64,000 nucleotides of DNA from Centroberyx gerrardi (Eukaryota; Chordata; Actinopteri; Beryciformes; Berycidae), in the NCBI RefSeq assembly GCF_048128805.1, contig NC_136001.1, positions 5,411,001 through 5,475,000 on the forward strand, read 5' to 3'. The notes beneath the pieces were generated by a model. It was not told the origin of the DNA. It saw only the letters and a list, made by a program, of their open reading frames with translations, and ran no database searches. The translations under genes were made by a program, and so were the position numbers. This document shows positions 22,927-49,715 of this stretch, one piece after another. Within the stretch, counting starts at the first letter, position 1; each line of letters begins with the position of its first letter.

Positions 22927-23839
22927 GATACCTGCTGCACTACATCGCCAAGGTATTCAGGTGTATAAATTACTAATAATTACCATGATAATGCTCTCAG
23001 CAGACTGAAGCTCAGCTGTTCACACTCCAGACTGCTGATATTTCCGAACTCTCTGTATTTTCTCAAGAGTTAAAGTTTTTCCAGATAAAAGCAGATATTC
23101 TGGTTCTGTGGAGAATCCCTGGATCAATAAAACCTTTCATTTTATTCAAACTTGGTCAATTCTGATACGAATCATCAGAAATTACAAAGAAAAACTGAAT
23201 CCACATGTATCAGAACTAGTATCGCAGGTGATCAATCTGATATGCAATGTGACTGATTTGGCATGAAATCCAAAGTGTATTGATTACTGCAGCGTTGGAC
23301 ATCAGATTCCAGAACCTTTAAATGACTATAAAGGTGAAATTGAAGGACTCAAAATTGCCATGTTTGGTACAACATGACACTGGTCAAAACTCATCATGGA
23401 GTGTCATTTTGTATTCATAATCTTCAAAGAATCCTGGTGAAATCAGGAAATCATCACAGGTTTCTGCTCAGAGAGCTGAGGCATACTGATGAGTCTGGGT
23501 GCAAATTTTGAATTTAGAAAAATCCAGTATTCTCAAGGCCATCTGTCAAAATGGCCTTGAAAATACTGAAACTTTGGGGAATGATGCATCTCATCGCTCC
23601 ACTCTGGCATTTAAAAAATTGCACCAACTGGCCTGAGGGGGGCACTGCAAGTTTGTTTACTTGGATTTAGATGAAACTTGGAAGAATGATGCACTGAGTT
23701 CTCATTTTCATCTGTTCGCTCATCCATGTGCTGCGTAAAAAAATCTCAAGATGTCACCGATCTGATTTTGACAAAACTGCATCTCACCGCTGCATTCAGC
23801 TTTCAAACCGACTCCGATTGGCCCAAGAGGAAACTACAG
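22927..23839. other. Convergent spacer between catsperb and nadk2-like locus
   Basis: The spacer contains two related 60-70-bp blocks. One runs from about 23587 (GCATCTCATCGCTCCACTC) and one from about 23779 (GCATCTCACCGCTGCATTC), each followed by an ACTGGCC or ATTGGCC stretch. It also holds a hairpin at 23525-23568. No polyadenylation site can be assigned with confidence. No missing nadk2 exon is found here. Confidence 0.55.
23525..23568. other. 18-bp-stem perfect-like hairpin
   Basis: CAGTATTCTCAAGGCCAT is followed, after an 8-base loop, by ATGGCCTTGAAAATACTG. Seventeen of 18 positions pair. There is no following U-run, and the element sits in repeat-like sequence. Confidence 0.7.
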
Positions 23840-25410
23840 TTACAGCTCAAAACAGGGAGACATGTCCCTGACGCTGAAGAACAGCCGTCTGTCTTCCGGA
23901 CTGAACACCAGAGACTCATTGTATTCGTCAGTAACTGAACACAGACAGACACAGACACGACACGTTTTTCCATCATCAGTTAAAACGAACATGGAATAAA
24001 TGCACAAATCTAAGACAAAACAAATTAGGATTATGGAACTCACCCTTTTCAATGAATTTGCGACTAAGTGGGATATCAAGACTGGTTTGTGCCTTTCCTG
24101 AGAAAAGAGAGATTTTGTTATTGTCATTGATAGCAGGTGGCATCTTTAGGCTGTGTGTGGTTTAGCCTACACCACACCAAATATGTACATACATACCAAT
24201 TTTTAGAACGTCCTCCACCGCTTGTTCAGCGAGTTTGTTGATATTATATGACCTGTGGGCACCAAGAGAAAAAAGAGGAGTGAGGAAATAGTAAAGATCA
24301 GGCTTATTGAAGATTTACTGATAAAATAACAGAAGGGATGAAGCTAACTATGACTATGTCCTACTATGTGTCTATGTTGACCAAAAACACTTTGGTCATT
24401 GGGAATAACATTTAGCTTTTTATATTGATTTTAATATCAAATAATCAAGCAAACTTTTTCCAATCAACCGAGCAATTTTCCAATGGCATTATGTTGACTC
24501 TAAATCTCTCTCTAAAAAAAAGTGCGCTGAAATCCTTTTAAGATCTAGAAGGGTTCTTAAATACATATTTTTCTACGTTCAAGTTTCATCTAGAATTTAG
24601 TCATAGTGATTGGTAAAGACATTATCAAATGACGACACATCTATTTTGCTTTTTGGCGACACTATCCATAGTTATATCCAACACTAAATCACTCAATTCT
24701 CTCAGCTTTGTCAAATTCAAATCAGGCAACCATTATCTAAATGTAGATACACAGACAATAACCTGATTGCTATGATTCTCCCTATTGAGGACAACTAGTT
24801 GCTTGAAATGTAGCCAATCAGGTACAGTTTGCTACAAATTTAGGAATGTAAGAAAAAAAAATGTTCTGTCAAACATTCAAAACATTTTACTATTTAGAAG
24901 CGTGGTGTTTATTCTTCTTTTATTCTATTCTTTTTGGGAGACCCACAAAGTCTCAAACCTAGCAGACACCCTAGCATCACATGGCAGGTGGTTGCTGAGA
25001 CAATCTAGCACTAGTGTAACATTTTCTCTTTCATATACAGTGTGTCGTGAGGCGTACCAGGCTTTAGATCCCGTCCCTGTGCAGATGCTGAGGCCTGAGC
25101 TCTTCTGCTTCTCCCATGGGCCATCATCCACTGAGATCTCATACTAGGAAGCCCTAAGGAGCGAGAGGGTGAGATTGGGTTTGAAGGATTTACACTTCAC
25201 CCTGTGATGGACAGAGATCCGCTGATGAGTGCTGGAGAGATGTGGCAGGGCGGCGGTGAAAGGTTCTGTGTTGTGTTCCAGTCGAATTGGACCGATTAAT
25301 TTTTTTCTCTCTGAAAAATGTTTAAATTTAATCTGATTGTCATGGCACATGCCCGTTCATCAGATGGACACACTTCCTCTCCCAGACCCCCACATGCATG
25401 TGTGTTTGAG

Positions 25411-25458
25411 CACACACACACACACACACACACGCACACACACACACACACACACACC
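25411..25458. repeat. CA microsatellite
   Basis: CA run with one CG interruption. It lies in an intron of the nadk2-like locus and makes spurious repeat ORFs on both strands. Confidence 0.95.
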
Positions 25459-26267
25459 TCACTCCCCTTATTGGCTTCCATGGCAACCCCCACAAGAACC
25501 TTTCCCCAATAGAATCTTTCCTTTTACTATGCAGTAAAGTTTTGTGTGTAGTTGTAGTCATGTGTAGTTTTGGGCCTATGTCCTTTCTTTACTAATAAAA
25601 TCATACCGGTCAGTTTTGACCGGGAACACAACAGATTATTTATTATTTTGTGCCACTATTTAAAAATTTGAAATGGTTTCAAAACAAATGTCCTTGTTAA
25701 ACTTAGTAGTTAAACGTAGTCTGTGATAAATAGCACAATATGTTTCATCTGAGTATTTGTTAGTCAAAATAATCCATACATTATGCTTTTTTTTACTCAA
25801 AAACAAGTTGTATGAGCTCAGGTCAATGAGGCCTACAGGCCATAAATAGCAAATAGAAGTTCAAAATTTGTAATGTTCACAAGAAATTAAGTTGATAAAA
25901 AGATCTAACACAACATTAGGTGATAATATATGTATTATTATGGATTTATAATCAGCTATAGTGGGGCGGTCATTTTGGACCGGGAACACAGAATTAATTA
26001 ACATGAAACGAACACAACAGGAGGGTTAATAGAAGAACTGGTAGTGAACAAATACATGAAGTTACAGATAAGTCAAGTTAACTGTGTTGGGTCCAGATTA
26101 GGGTTCAACAGATATGTGTTTTTAAAGGCTAATACCGATATTTAAGGACCAAAGCTTGCCGAAATCCTAAAAACTTTGGCTTTGTAAAAAAAAATTAAAA
26201 ATTACAAAAAAAGAAACTGTTTAATTTAGACCATGGGACACTAGCTCTCCATTGAACCCCAGGATAA

Positions 26268-26296
26268 CAATAATAATAATAATAATAATAATAACT
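26268..26296. repeat. AAT trinucleotide microsatellite
   Basis: About nine AAT units in an intron of the nadk2-like locus. Confidence 0.9.
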
Positions 26297-27426
26297 TATT
26301 CATGTATACTTCATCTTACTATTCAAGCATTGGAGGATACAATGGCTATTTGGCTATTTAGTATCGAATATCGGCCCTAATGGAATTCAAATCATTTCAG
26401 GTTAAGGGCTTCCAACAGACAACCAGTGTAGTTTATTGTGTGATCTGATCAAATCTACAATAAATATGTAATCAATCAAACTGCATCATATCAGAGGTGG
26501 ACGACACTGACTGAACTGGATCAAATTTCTAAGAAAAGGCCGATAGCCCCATATGTCGGTCTAACCCTAATCCAGAAACCTCAGCTCAAGCAACAGGAAA
26601 ACAGACAGAAGGACGGAGACGGCTACACATGACGGGTGCTGCAGGCGTACTCCGCTGGCTGTCCATGGTGGTGATGCGGTGGGCTTGGTTGTGCTGCTCC
26701 AGGCTCAGCTGCTGCTCGTGCAGATCCACCGGAGTGGGGTTGATCCCCGTTCCCTCCAGGTGCAGACGGATCCTCTGGCGCCACAGCCACCTGGACGAGG
26801 AGGGGAGGGGGAGATGTTCATTAAACCCCCCGGCTTTCCACAGAAAAAACAAAATCATAATCCATAGGTCATCTGTTCAAAAGTCTACAGTGAGAACAAG
26901 AGGGTTTCTATGATATTCTGCAGCCTTATGTAACAAGGTTAAACACATATTTCATGAAATTGTTTTTAAATTAATCATCCTAAATCAATCATGTGATTAC
27001 TGTACAATAACATAAACTATCTAACTAATTCAAGGAGTTTTCATAACATAAAATTGTCTTTTTACTGAACAAGGGAATTGTGATAATATTCCAAAAATAC
27101 TGCTCCTCCCCCTTCTAGGCTACTACAACTAATAATAATTATAATAGCCCATATTCTCAAATACAACTTTTCTTGGTAGTTGGGAGGGACGAGACATGAT
27201 AGGTCTCATATTTCTAATAACAGAGATATGAAACAATATTACAAGTAGAAAAGGCTGAAATACAAAAATTAGCAACCCTCAAATGAGCAAACAATCTGAA
27301 CCAGGAATCCCTACCTCCAGCAGAGATAATGGTATCTGCCCATCGCACGACTTCTCCATCATACTCTCCTCTCTTCTTGACTCGCACCTCAATGCCTTCT
27401 CTCCTGCTCAATGGCTCTGGCTGGAC

Positions 27427-28381
27427 CTGCAGCATATGCTGCGTTCAGGCACACGCGAAAGACGGGAGATGCCAACTTCTTAATAACAATACTTGGTAAA
27501 AAAATGGTAAATACTATATTGGAAATCCCGTTCATCTCAATTGCAAGTGGTAAACACTACTATAAGTAGTTTATACAAGCTTGCAGTTGCAAGAAATATA
27601 AGGGCTCAAAGCCATGGCGTCTGTTGAAGGAAGAACTGGTTGCATACAGTGGTTAAAGGCTACCACATTCAAATGATGGGACTGCTATAAATGTCAAGGC
27701 CTGAATATCAGCAATGCACTGATTTTAAACAATACTGGTTGTCTGCAGGGTAGCAAATTGATAGTAGCTAGATTCCAGACAGCCTAAAGAATGCTGGGTA
27801 ACAGGTGCTATCTTCTAGGAAGCAAAGCAGAAAAACGACGCCTCAGTCTCATAGGTAGACGAATAATAACAGCTTTCAAGTCAGCCTCAACAATGGCTTC
27901 CTTAATGGCTGCCTAAAAAGCTGAATGTGCCATTTCGGTGCCTAGCAGAATGCCTCTGTATTGCTTTGCTGCCTGCCAGGTCTATTCAGTATGAGCATCT
28001 AGGTGGTTGTTCTTCCTCTCTAATTAACATATTACACTTCTTACTAGTGAAGCTACAGCTGCGTGTCATTTTAGTGTATCCCTTTCTATGTTGGTGAAAG
28101 CCTGATGACAAAGGTTTGTTTTCATTGAATCTCTGTTTTTCATCTTGGTAACATCACAGGTTCAAGTTTCTTGGTTCCTTGGTTTGGGAGAACTTTATTA
28201 GACTAGTCATAAAGCACAGGTGTAACATACATCTTCGAGTTGCTTTCTAGTACTAAGAGGTAAAACCGGTAGAATGTCAGAACTCAGACTCAGACCTCTA
28301 CAGGACAAAACCCTGAATCACAGACACACAATAGTATACTCTTTAGTAACATACCTCACACAGTTAATTAACAGCATAAAG
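27427..28381. other. Spacer between nadk2-like locus and nampt, no gene seen
   Basis: No nadk2 N-terminal exon is recognisable. TGCTGCGTTCAGG at about 27437 resembles the end of the MITE family at 42117 and 46403, so a transposon end lies almost against the first remaining nadk2 exon. Confidence 0.5.
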
Positions 28382-31005
28382 TTTATTTTTTTGATCATAC
28401 AAAATGTATTTTTTTAAAACACAAAAAACAAAATCACAAAGGACATTAGTTGGAGGCAAATCATTTTCAAAAATACATTTACAAAATAGATTCATATATA
28501 TACCATTTGTGCCAACCTTATGTTAATGCGCAATATTAGAAAAAAAAAGAGGTAAACTTTTTTAGTCCAATGTTGGTGGCACACTGCTTAATTGCATAAC
28601 AAATCAGTATAGACTGGTCAGAAGCATGAAATCAAACGGCAACAGGTATAGGCCTTAGAGTAAAGCAGACTACTAGTCTGAAACTAAATCAAACATACCA
28701 CCATCTATTGGGCAGTATGTTGCTGAATATTTACAATAAATTAAAAAGCAAACTGGCTAACAGAAGAGAAAACTGCATGAAAGGAGAGTGAGAAGAAGAT
28801 CGATACTTGAAATAAATGGCCCTGAACATCCAAAGCAGCGGCAGTAGCTTTGGAGTTCTGTACATATTTTAGCATTGGAAAAGCCTTCTCTTAAAGGAAA
28901 AATCCACCCTAAAACAAAGACTGTTAACAAACAGCGATTGGTGATGTACCTTGCATTTCTGGCTCCATTTTGTTGTTTGGTGTATTTGTCTTATTGGGCC
29001 TTGTGGAAAGGCATTCTGGGAAATGTAGGAAATCACTAACTGAAGTAGAAGTAGACAAGGCAGGTTAAGGGAAAGTGGGTACACCAAAAAAGTAACTTGA
29101 AACACAAAATAACTCCTGGAATGCACTGAACATCACAGTTGAAAATATCTAACAGTGTACAGGGATCCGAGGGTGCAGTTTTCCTTTATTGTCCACAACA
29201 ACCCAACCCAAGACAGATCTGCCCACCCAGATTACCATATAAAAAAAAAAGAAAATAAATAAAATATATATAATAATTTGGAATTTGCATACTGTCCACT
29301 TTCAAAGTTTTATCTTCACAATCAAAACAATTTCTGCATGACATTTGAGCTCAGTGGTTGACATTTTTTTGGAAATGCCCCAAATTCTTGCTATTGAAAT
29401 CACAATCATCATCATTGCATTACTGTCATCGTTACAAACAATACATTGACAACTCTCATGTCAATTAAGTGAATGACAGTGTTCATGTATCATATAGTAA
29501 TGTTATTTTGTTCCTTCATATACTGAAATACAGAATTGTGGAGTATTACAGTGTATTACTTTGGGTCATTGCTTTACTTGGTTTCCCACCAAACTTCTGT
29601 GGCTTTTTTCTAAATTTTGATTTGAAACTAATAGTCTGCATAAAGTCTATGTGAGCAGGTAAGCGAGTAGTGCAGTATGCCTGTGTCTGGATCTTTATAG
29701 CAGCACAACTGTTTTATAAGAAACAAATCCAGACTTGACAAAAAAACAAACCATTCCATACTTGTACTAATATGATCAGATTGCCAGAATATTCAGCATC
29801 AATAACAGCCTGTCAACATCTCCTGAGGCAACACTTGAATGGGGTATATTCAAAGCAGCATTCATCCTTTCAGGATACCAAATTTGTGAGTACATCAGCT
29901 ATTGTTGCATAAATGTAATTCTTCAAGACTCGGGCTTATAGATAAAAATGCTTCTGCAAGTCTTACCTCACTGTAACCCTGAATACTTGCATGCTTTGTT
30001 GATGCTGTTTTAAATGTGTTAAATGGTAGAGAGCTTCCCCCTGCATACACCTTTGCTAAATGAATATGCCAACAATGGACATTTTTACAAAATTACTAAT
30101 TCATTATGTTCAGAAAAAAAAGCACAAAAAAAGACAAAACCCTAACCCCAACCCCCTCCAAAAAAAACAATCTATACCCCTCCAAAATTAATTGAGAATG
30201 ACCTGGAGATGAAAGCGAGTCTGAGATATATCACAAATATGAAATAGAAACCACAGGTATGATTCACTTTGGTTTCTGCTCCTATGCTGTGGTGAAATAG
30301 CGCCCTCTAGAGGTTTGCAAGTCGTGCTTCATTCATTTGTAGTATCGGAAGACAATGGGCTGACTTCAATCAACTTAACACTACTATATTGTATTTTTGA
30401 GTAAATGGTTTGTGTTCCCCCTCAATATCTGAAACCTGTAACATTTAAGTCTTACATGTTTGTTACAGGCTGCATCATAACTGTGGGCCATTATGGATTC
30501 TATCACATGCTGGCATGCCTTTGAATTAGTTTATTTATTTATTTTAATTTATTTATTGTATACTTCAGCATTAATAATACTAATAATAATAATGTACTTG
30601 GTGTAAATGGAGAGTTATATCATATTTGACCCTGAGTTTTGATTGTTCTGGTCATGGCCGTCTAATATCAACTTGCTGCTCATTCAGTTGTGGAATGAGG
30701 CTGTACCAGTTGTACCATGAGACGGCTGGAAGGCCAGCAGTCTGTTTGAAGCTAATCTATCAGCACAGAATCTCATTATCAGCCGCTTCAGGAGGAAGCG
30801 GGGGGAATGGTAGTGCTTGGTGGTGACTGCTAGGAGAAACAGCATTTCACTCCCCTCTCAAGAGGTCCAGTGGTGAGAGTCTTTCAAACATACTGAGGCC
30901 CGCAGTGTGCGACTACAGTGCACTCTCTCCACCTCATAGCAAATCAGTGCACCCTGTTAAATACTCTAATATGATATGCATGTGTGAAAAGGCTTTGTGG
31001 CTGAC
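28382..31005 (-). other. nampt: Probable long 3' untranslated region of nampt
   Basis: The 2.6 kb following the nampt stop codon contain no supported gene and are AU-rich in the transcript sense. AATAAA in the minus sense (TTTATT at 28382-28387) is a candidate polyadenylation signal, followed by an A/T-rich tail. Other TTTATT sites, for example near 30533, could give a shorter end. A 'GGAAAAATCCACCCT' repeat copy sits at about 28890-28990. The extent is inferred from context, not proven. Confidence 0.4.
28888..28990. repeat. 'GGAAAAATCCACCCT' repeat, copy 1
   Basis: AGGAAAAATCCACCCT, then GGTGATGTACCTTGCATTTC, then CCATTTTG. The same phrases recur at about 35267-35345 in nampt intron 6. Probably a MITE end common to fish. 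Confidence 0.65.
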
Positions 31006-46107
<15,102 letters not shown>

Positions 46108-46402
46108 TGTTATGAATGAATGATCTGAATGTCACTACAGTCCGTCTCGTATTAACTGAAGAAGGGAGCAAAACCGAAGCCAAACCAAGTGGGGAGGGGT
46201 AAAGTGGAGTGGCAGCAGAGAAAACCAGTCGAATTATATCTGATTTTAACCCTGTATATCTCAGACCTTATACCGTTGGTGAAGTAGACGACCGTTCTGT
46301 AATCATTTTGTTGGTTGGGGGTTGTAAAGGGGCGGGTTTCAGTCATAGGTTTCAGTATGCATGCCCACGCGCACGTCTCTTCACCGCCTCTCTGAAACGT
46401 CA
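46108..46402 (-). promoter_or_regulatory. nampt: Presumed nampt 5' UTR and proximal promoter
   Basis: The 295 bp before the nampt start codon carry GAATGAATGAT text, then GGAGGGG- and GTGGCAG-like GC patches. No TATA box at a fixed position is evident. A MITE begins 296 bp upstream of the ATG, so the upstream promoter is built partly of transposon sequence. Confidence 0.4.
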
Positions 46403-46945
46403 TGCTGCGTTCATAGACATGGGAAAGATGGGAGATATGACAATCATACTTGATAATACCACGCACCGTGGCTCTCAGGTGATGAATACTACTAGAAGAT
46501 ACCGTTCACCTCAGCTTTCAGTTGGTAATACTACTTAACTCTGCTAATGGCGATGAGGAAATACCACTGTAGAAAAATGTGGGAAATAAAATAAAGCAAA
46601 CACAAATAAACTATTTTAATCACATAGGCTAAGTTCTTTTGTGATCAAACTCTTAAATTGCTACGGCTGGACACAACTACTTGCTGGATTTTTCGTCAGC
46701 AGTTGATGTTGCAATGTTTGGTATAAAATATGAACTCAAATGTATCACTCACTAACTGCATGTGTGCTGAGTATGAAATATTGATCAGGAGCATCAAAGG
46801 TCTATAGAAAACTTCAATGAGTGAATTAATGAATGATAAATGAAAACTTCATGAGGTCTTGACGGCGACGAGTTTGAACGTATGAACACTTTCAAGTCGT
46901 TGCAAGTGATTCGCACGGTTATTCCCATATGCCTTGAATGCAGCA
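46403..46945. mobile_element. MITE of the TGCTGCGTTCA family, upstream of nampt
   Basis: TGCTGCGTTCATAGACATGG at the left and CCATATGCCTTGAATGCAGC, then A, at the right form imperfect terminal inverted repeats. The interior shares GTTCACCTCAGCTTTCAG with the copy at 42117-42580. No transposase. Confidence 0.7.
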
Positions 46946-47960
46946 TAATGGCTTTGCCAAAGAGCCTTAATCGAAAAGATCTCCTACCAGAGAAATGCCG
47001 TAGAACTGCATCGGCGCAATGAGTTATGGGAGTGTTTCAGCAAGTACTCTATAGAATGCTATTTACACCTCGAAAACAGGAATTTAATGTCATATAGAGT
47101 TGTACAAAGTGTGGTTCGGAGAAAAACGGACGTTTCCCCGGTGGTATGCAGAGTCATGCCGAGATATGTCAAATTCGAGTCCAATAGTCACAAGAATAGC
47201 ACGGCCACTTCAGTATGCTAGCCAACTCCCGTGCTGTTAGAAACGTGTGTGTCTCTGTGTTAGTTATGCTACATTTAGGCTACATTTGACAGATGTTTTC
47301 CACCTCTTGCATAACTATAATTCCCTTTCAATAACTTTGAATGTTAGAAGAACTTTATCTGTTGTTTGATTTAAATGCCTCATTTATTTAAAATGAAAGG
47401 GAGACCAGGGTTGCTTTTGGGCCCCATAAAATTGTCCAAAGAGTAAAACCTTTTGAAAGACCAATCGATTTCGTCGATATTTTCTATATTTGTGTGGATA
47501 CAGTAGCTACACTGTAAACCCAAATAAGTATAACTTACTCATTATTTACAAAATATTTCGAATAGAACTGACCACAACCAAAGTTACAAGAACTTCAACT
47601 TGTTTTGTTAACATTACTCAAAGATGTTAAATTATTCTTTCTCACTGCTTAGTTGCCATAGCTAAAATAAAAATGACCATAGATAAACATATTTAATAAT
47701 CTAGCCTGGCTCATTTGACTCATAGCCTAGTGTTAAGTCAAACTGAAACAGAAACTGAAGACACACCCAATAAATGCTACTCAGGCATGCAATGACATCA
47801 CAATTACATACAGGTGGTCACATGACATTTAACTTTAACTAAAAAAAGAACTATATATAAATATATATACATATAATGCTGATACTGCATACTGCACTAC
47901 CCAGTCTATATGAGGCCATCTAAATAAGGGGGAAGCAGTAGAAAAAGGGGCCAATATACA
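46946..47960. other. Intergenic, no gene seen
   Basis: Mostly AT-rich. From about 47506, ACACTGTAAACCCAAATAAG resembles the end of a common fish MITE, but the other end is not located. Confidence 0.45.
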
Positions 47961-48514
47961 CTCACCGGCCACTTCATTAGGTACACCTTACTAATACTGG
48001 GTAGGTATCAGCTTTCAGCTCAGTGGCAACCGGCTACCAAAGTGACATCTGCCTCCAGGTTGGACGTGTTGCATTCTGAGATGCTTTTCTGCTCTCCACA
48101 GTTGTAAAGAGGTTATCTGAGTTACTGTTGCCTTTCTATCAGCTCGAACCAGTCCGGCCATTCTCCTCTGACCTCTGCCATCAACAAGGCATTTTCGCCC
48201 AGAGAACTGCCGCTCACTGGATATTTTCGGACATTTCTCTGTAAACCCTAGAGATGGCTGTGCGTGAAAATCCCAGTAGATCAGCAATTTCTGAATTACT
48301 CAAACCAGCCCGTCTGGTACCAACAACCATGCCACGTTCAAAGTCACTTAAATCACCTTTCTTCCCCATTCTGATGCTTGGTTTGAACTTCAGCAGATCG
48401 TCTTGACCATGTCTACATACCTAAAGGCATTTAGTTGCTGCCATGTGATTGGCTGATTAGATATTTGTGTTAACAAGCAGTTGAACAGATGTACCTAATG
48501 AAGTGGCCGGTGAG
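47961..48514. mobile_element. 554-bp DNA element with perfect 24-bp terminal inverted repeats
   Basis: The left 24 bases (47961-47984, starting CTCACCGGCCACTTC) are repeated exactly in reverse complement at 48491-48514 (ending GAAGTGGCCGGTGAG). The minus strand has an ORF with AGLVRADRKATVTQIT, which resembles Tc1-type transposase text, so this is a shortened relic of a Tc1-like element. TATA lies just outside each end. Confidence 0.8.
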
Positions 48515-48743
48515 TTTATATACTAATTTTAAGGGCCCTAACATGGTTAACAGTCAGATACAAGACCAAAATACATGAAAAAACCTTATAGAAGAATACA
48601 TAATCAGGAAAAAACAGGTACAGCCCAATGGGTAAAAATAACCTGTGATTAATATATATTGGGAAGAGGCCCAGGAATAGCCCTGATTATAGGCATTAAA
48701 GACCGAGATGGAAAAGACCAGGATGTAGCCTATGTGCTGGAAA

Positions 48744-49653
48744 TTAGAGGTAACACTTAAGCTCGAAATCTACATTAAGACCTAAAGGTGTGAGTGTTTT
48801 CAAACAATGTATCCAATATGCTTCCCGTTTAAGTAATAAATTGTCTAGGTTACCACCTCTGCACAGGAGAGAAACTTTCTCAATCCCTATATAGTGCAGG
48901 GATGATATAGAATGATTTCTCACTAGAAAATGGGGCGCTAATATTATTTTATTTTTTATTTTTTGAGTGAGGCAGACTAATTTCCACATGTTCTACCACT
49001 CTGATAATGCCACTGATTATGATTTGCTACCAGCTGTGTATGCTATTATTTAACCATGTACTCAAGTGTTTGCACTACTGATCTTGAAAAAGACCCTTTA
49101 GGGTTGAAACGTCGATTAAATATCCTATGGCATCGGCATGAGTGTGCGGTTATCTTCCTTTTTTGGCTGCAGGTGATTGTCCTGCATATAGGGATACTGC
49201 AGCTTGAGTGGGGGTGGCTGAAGGACTTGCACTTGTGCGTAAAGGCGCATTGGGCGCAGTTGTGTTGTTGCCGGCAGGCAGAGGGGGTATGTATGATGGC
49301 ACTTGGGGAGAAGGCATGTCAGATTTTACAAGAATGTCCTGGAAATTAGTAAAAAACAACCTTAGGGGGTTCTGTGAAAACGTTTTTGAGCTTGGGATCT
49401 GTCCCGATGATATACCAGTGTCTTTGGATGATATTCTGAAACTCAAAGCCCAATGGGGAGTAATTGGTGATGCACAGAGGGGCATTGTTGAATTTCTTAT
49501 GCACCCCCTGTGTTTGAAGGCACTCAGCTTGGGACACATCGCTGAAGCGGTCACTCGCCACGTTGATCCATTCCATTTTGTATCCTCTCCTGAGGAATCT
49601 GTTGGTGAGGTTGGTGCCTCCATATCGGTGGCTCCCCCTGGTACCCATTTCAT
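48744..49653 (-). mobile_element. Penelope-like retroelement fragments (RT linker and GIY-YIG end)
   Basis: Minus-strand 49653-49150 encodes, across a frameshift, YSPLGFEFQNIIQRHWYIIG then DPKLKNVF, followed in another frame by FQDILVKSDMPS. This is the stretch after the reverse transcriptase of Penelope-like elements. 48989-48744 encodes IGIEKVSLLCRGG, then LLLKREAYWIHCLKTLTPLG and LNVDF, the C-terminal end of their GIY-YIG endonuclease. Between them lies TTAGGGTTGAAACGTC (about 49097-49115), a hairpin-like phrase usual near the termini. The core of the GIY-YIG domain is missing. Confidence 0.8.
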
Positions 49654-49676
49654 TATTTGTTCATTCCCCTATGTTA

Positions 49677-49680
49677 TTAC

Positions 49681-49713
<33 letters not shown>
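49677..49713. repeat. TTA trinucleotide microsatellite
   Basis: About twelve TTA/ATT units beside the Penelope-like fragment. Confidence 0.9.

Positions 49714-49715
<2 letters not shown>

Larger units (their letters stand above)
23840..27426 (-). pseudogene. nadk2: Mitochondrial NAD kinase 2-like locus, six exons, several exons missing
   Basis: NADK2 phosphorylates NAD in mitochondria. Six splice-bounded exons match it in order. 27426-27315 reads REGIEVRVKKRGEYDGEVVR, then ADTIISAG. 26790-26634 reads WLWRQRIRLHLEGTGINPTP, then VDLHEQQLSL. 25143-25058 reads YEISVDDGPWEKQKSSGL, then CTGTGSKA. 24252-24197 reads NKLAEQAVEDVLKI. 24097-24044 reads SLDIPLSRKFIEK. 23934-23840 reads VTDEYNESLVFSPEDRRLFF. 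The third to sixth exons join in phase and have no stops. I cannot find the GGDGT/NTDPERSEG exon between the first two, the RALNEVFIGE exon, the N-terminal exons, or the C-terminal DGG exon. Joining the first two exons directly would shift the frame. The last exon loses homology after FSVR and stops at 23840, next to repeat text. It retains introns, so it is not a retrocopy. I infer a decayed duplicate; an assembly gap or diverged exons remain possible. Confidence 0.8.

Noticed and set aside
21906..23008. Minus-strand ORFs and 22724-23008 plus ORF over catsperb exon 2
   Set aside because: Shadow frames. The last part of the 22724 ORF is in a different frame from the membrane helix and has no family match.
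25296..25561. ORFs rich in CVCV or HTHT
   Set aside because: They are translations of the CA microsatellite.
23840..27426. Processed retrocopy of nadk2
   Set aside because: Exons are separated by introns with GT-AG borders, so it derives from a genomic copy.
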